Source: Candidatus Omnitrophota bacterium
Lineage (GTDB): Bacteria > Omnitrophota > Gorgyraeia > JAFGHF01
Length of the DNA: 6,154 nucleotides
NCBI GenBank assembly: GCA_018899075.1
Contig: JAHIIS010000035.1
Coordinates: 1-6,154 of the forward strand
Direction of reading: 5' to 3'
Shown: piece after piece, positions 4,891 through 6,154 of the stretch
Numbering within the stretch: the stretch's first letter is position 1
Layout of the letters: each line of letters starts with the position of its first letter
Notes under the pieces: model-generated
Database searches by the model: none
Seen by the model: only the letters and a program-made list of their open reading frames with translations
Told to the model about the DNA's origin: nothing
Position numbers and translations under genes: made by a program

Positions 4891-6154
4891 GAAAAAGATA
4901 GCCATGGCAATAAGGATGGTGCTGGAGGCAGTGGGAGATAATCCCCGCAGGGCCGACCTCTTAGGCACGCCCCAGAGGGTAGCCGATATGTACGAAGAGG
5001 TCTTAAGCGGGATAAAACAAGACCCGGGCAAGGAACTGGAGGTCCTCTTATCCGAAGGTCACGACGAGATAGTCTTATTGAAAGATATCCCGCTCTACGC
5101 CCTCTGTGAGCACCATCTCCTCCCATTTGTTGGCAAAGTCCATGTGGCCTATGTCCCTCAGGGAAATAGAGTAACGGGTTTAAGCAAATTGGCCAGAGTT
5201 GTAGATATCCTGGCCAAGCGGCTTCAAGTTCAGGAAAGACTTACTACGCAAATAGCCGATGTGATAATGAAGAAACTAAGACCAAAAGGTGTGATGGTGG
5301 TAGTTGAGGCAGAACATCTCTGTTATGATAGTAAAACACAAATCTTGACAGAAAATAGATGGAAGTTATTTAAGGATCTAGATAAAAACGATAAAGTGAG
5401 CCAGGTAGATATTTCTACAAGGCATTTATCTTTTGTTAAACCAAAAAGAATTATTTCATATGATTATTCTGGAAAAATGGTACAGGTGAGGAGCTTATCT
5501 GTAGATTTATTAGTCACGCCTGACCACAGATTTTGCTATACATCTGAATGGAAATTTTATAATAACAAAAATCACAATTGGCAGATTGCTCCTACTGGAA
5601 CATTAGTAAATAAATATGTAGTAATTCCAAGGACATGTAATTGGGTAGGAAAGGACCGGCGTAGTGTAAATATTGGTAGATACAAAATAGATTTTTCTAC
5701 TTTTATGAAGTTATTTGGTATGTGGGTTGCTGAAGGATGTGTTACAAATGCAGGCAAGAGGAAATTTTTTGTTGTTTCGCAGAGCCCGAAATCATTACAT
5801 TATTCTAAAATAAAAAGTTTATTCGATGAATTAGAAATTAAATATACAATAGGCAGAAATGGCAAGACAAACCAATTTCGTATTGAAGATAAAGATTTTC
5901 ATCAGTATTTTAAAAAATTTGGTAAATCTGGCGATAAATATATTCCTAAGTTTGTAAAAAATGCTTCACCAAAATATCTAAAATTATTTTTAGATTGGTA
6001 TACAAAAGGGGACGGATTCATTACGAAAAGGGGAACTTTTCATTTTGTGTCTAAGTCAGAAAAACTGATAGATGATTTGCAAGAAATTTCTATTAAGTTA
6101 GGAATGGGTTGCACCAAACAAAATCTAAATAATAAGAATTGTTTCAGAATGGAA
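4883..6154 (+). CDS. folE: GTP cyclohydrolase I precursor interrupted by an intein (3' end beyond window)
   Basis: The frame is open for 424 codons to the window end. Residues 1-146 are the N-extein: GTP cyclohydrolase I, the zinc enzyme that converts GTP to 7,8-dihydroneopterin triphosphate, the first step of folate and pterin synthesis. Family motifs include T-P-Q-R-V, the zinc motif C75-E-H-H78-L-L-P-F, G-L-S-K-L-A-R, the very conserved R-L-Q-V-Q-E-R-L-T-T-Q-I-A-D, and K-G-V-M-V-V-V-E-A-E-H145-L. In uninterrupted FolE the next residue is the third zinc ligand (E. coli Cys181), followed by C-M-T-M-R-G and about 35-40 further residues. Here an intein begins at that Cys (C147, base 5321), and the rest of FolE must lie past 6154. 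The start overlaps the end of purH by 8 bases. The N-terminus is shorter than in E. coli FolE, as in many bacteria. Active enzyme would need protein splicing. Confidence 0.93.
   Translation, partial: MDKKKIAMAIRMVLEAVGDNPRRADLLGTPQRVADMYEEVLSGIKQDPGKELEVLLSEGHDEIVLLKDIPLYALCEHHLLPFVGKVHVAYVPQGNRVTGLSKLARVVDILAKRLQVQERLTTQIADVIMKKLRPKGVMVVVEAEHLCYDSKTQILTENRWKLFKDLDKNDKVSQVDISTRHLSFVKPKRIISYDYSGKMVQVRSLSVDLLVTPDHRFCYTSEWKFYNNKNHNWQIAPTGTLVNKYVVIPRTCNWVGKDRRSVNIGRYKIDFSTFMKLFGMWVAEGCVTNAGKRKFFVVSQSPKSLHYSKIKSLFDELEIKYTIGRNGKTNQFRIEDKDFHQYFKKFGKSGDKYIPKFVKNASPKYLKLFLDWYTKGDGFITKRGTFHFVSKSEKLIDDLQEISIKLGMGCTKQNLNNKNCFRME
5321..6154 (+). mobile_element. Intein with LAGLIDADG homing endonuclease inside folE, C-terminal part beyond window
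   Basis: This covers the first 278 residues of an intein, numbered from Cys1 at 5321-5323. Splicing block A is C-Y-D-S-K-T-Q-I-L-T-E-N, followed by W-K-L-F-K-D-L. Block B has T66-P-D-H69 (5516-5527), the TxxH motif that assists the N-S acyl shift. A strand with L-V-N-K-Y-V-V-I-P (95-103) closes the N-terminal Hint part. The endonuclease domain follows, with two LAGLIDADG-type motifs. The expected C-terminal blocks F and G (ending His-Asn, or Asn alone, before a Cys/Ser/Thr) are not in the window, so splicing competence cannot be judged. The DNA is AT-rich: by hand, 17/60 GC at 5341-5400 and 13/60 at 5881-5940, against 29/60 and 32/60 at 5041-5100 and 5101-5160 in the host part. The frame has no stop or frameshift. 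Confidence 0.93.
5711..6016 (+). other. Homing endonuclease (DOD/LAGLIDADG) motif region of the intein
   Basis: The first dodecapeptide motif is L-F-G-M-W-V-A-E-G at intein residues 131-139 (5711-5737). The second is F-L-D-W-Y-T-K-G-D-G at 223-232 (5987-6016), preceded by the customary K-Y-I-P-K-F-V (206-212). Each motif keeps its terminal acidic residue, E138 and D231, which bind the catalytic metal in this family. The enzyme would cut an intein-free folE at the insertion site and promote copying of the intein. The second catalytic half continues past the window. Confidence 0.85.

Noticed and set aside
4470..5126. A 218-codon open frame on the minus strand across the purH/folE junction
   Set aside because: It is antisense to highly conserved PurH and FolE sequence. 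The product looks like low-complexity Arg/Pro/Leu shadow coding.
5321..6154. Reading folE as a pseudogene or a fusion to an unrelated domain
   Set aside because: The frame is intact, and the joined segment starts with Cys in a standard intein block A, followed by TxxH and two LAGLIDADG motifs at the expected spacing. The join falls at a conserved active-site residue, typical of inteins.

Overview
The window is a densely packed, single-strand stretch of bacterial chromosome: nine protein genes, all on the plus strand. Almost no DNA is left between them; the largest gap is 22 bases, at 2815-2836. In order they are a cation diffusion facilitator (3' end only), an Nfu-type iron-sulfur scaffold, a CcdA/DsbD-like membrane thiol carrier, a YggS-type PLP-binding protein, an inositol-monophosphatase-family enzyme, an unrecognised 50-residue cysteine-rich protein, peptide deformylase (def), PurH, and GTP cyclohydrolase I (folE, running off the window). 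Four junctions are 4-base ATGA/GTGA overlaps, one is an 8-base overlap and one is a directly abutting TAA/TTG, so the region reads as one translationally coupled operon. I see no tRNA, rRNA, CRISPR array, insertion sequence, terminator or clear promoter.

The most notable feature is in folE. The reading frame encodes normal FolE up to the motif E-A-E-H-L and then, at the last zinc-ligand cysteine, continues in frame into an intein. The intein has a Cys1 block A, a T-P-D-H block B, and two LAGLIDADG-type homing-endonuclease motifs (F-G-M-W-V-A-E-G and F-L-D-W-Y-T-K-G-D-G). The remaining 834 bases of the window (5321-6154) are all intein. Its C-terminal splice junction and the rest of FolE lie beyond the end. 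The intein DNA is clearly more AT-rich than its host gene.

Two smaller signs of sequence invasion lie inside other genes. A palindromic dispersed-type repeat is read in frame within a cytosolic loop of the CcdA-like protein (878-909). A short tandem array of a GTCAGAA-like 7-mer lies in the linker between the two domains of PurH (3903-3930).

Functionally, the 3' half centres on one-carbon and formyl chemistry. PurH uses 10-formyl-tetrahydrofolate to make IMP, the precursor of GTP. FolE uses GTP to start folate/pterin synthesis. Deformylase removes the formyl group that folate chemistry put on initiator Met. The 5' half centres on metal, Fe-S and thiol handling (CDF transporter, Nfu, CcdA-like carrier). 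This grouping is inference from neighbourhood.

The organism is a bacterium of moderate GC with overlapping genes and AGGAG-type ribosome sites. The dispersed repeats and gene style suggest an uncultivated lineage such as Omnitrophota or a relative, but this is a low-confidence impression, not a placement.
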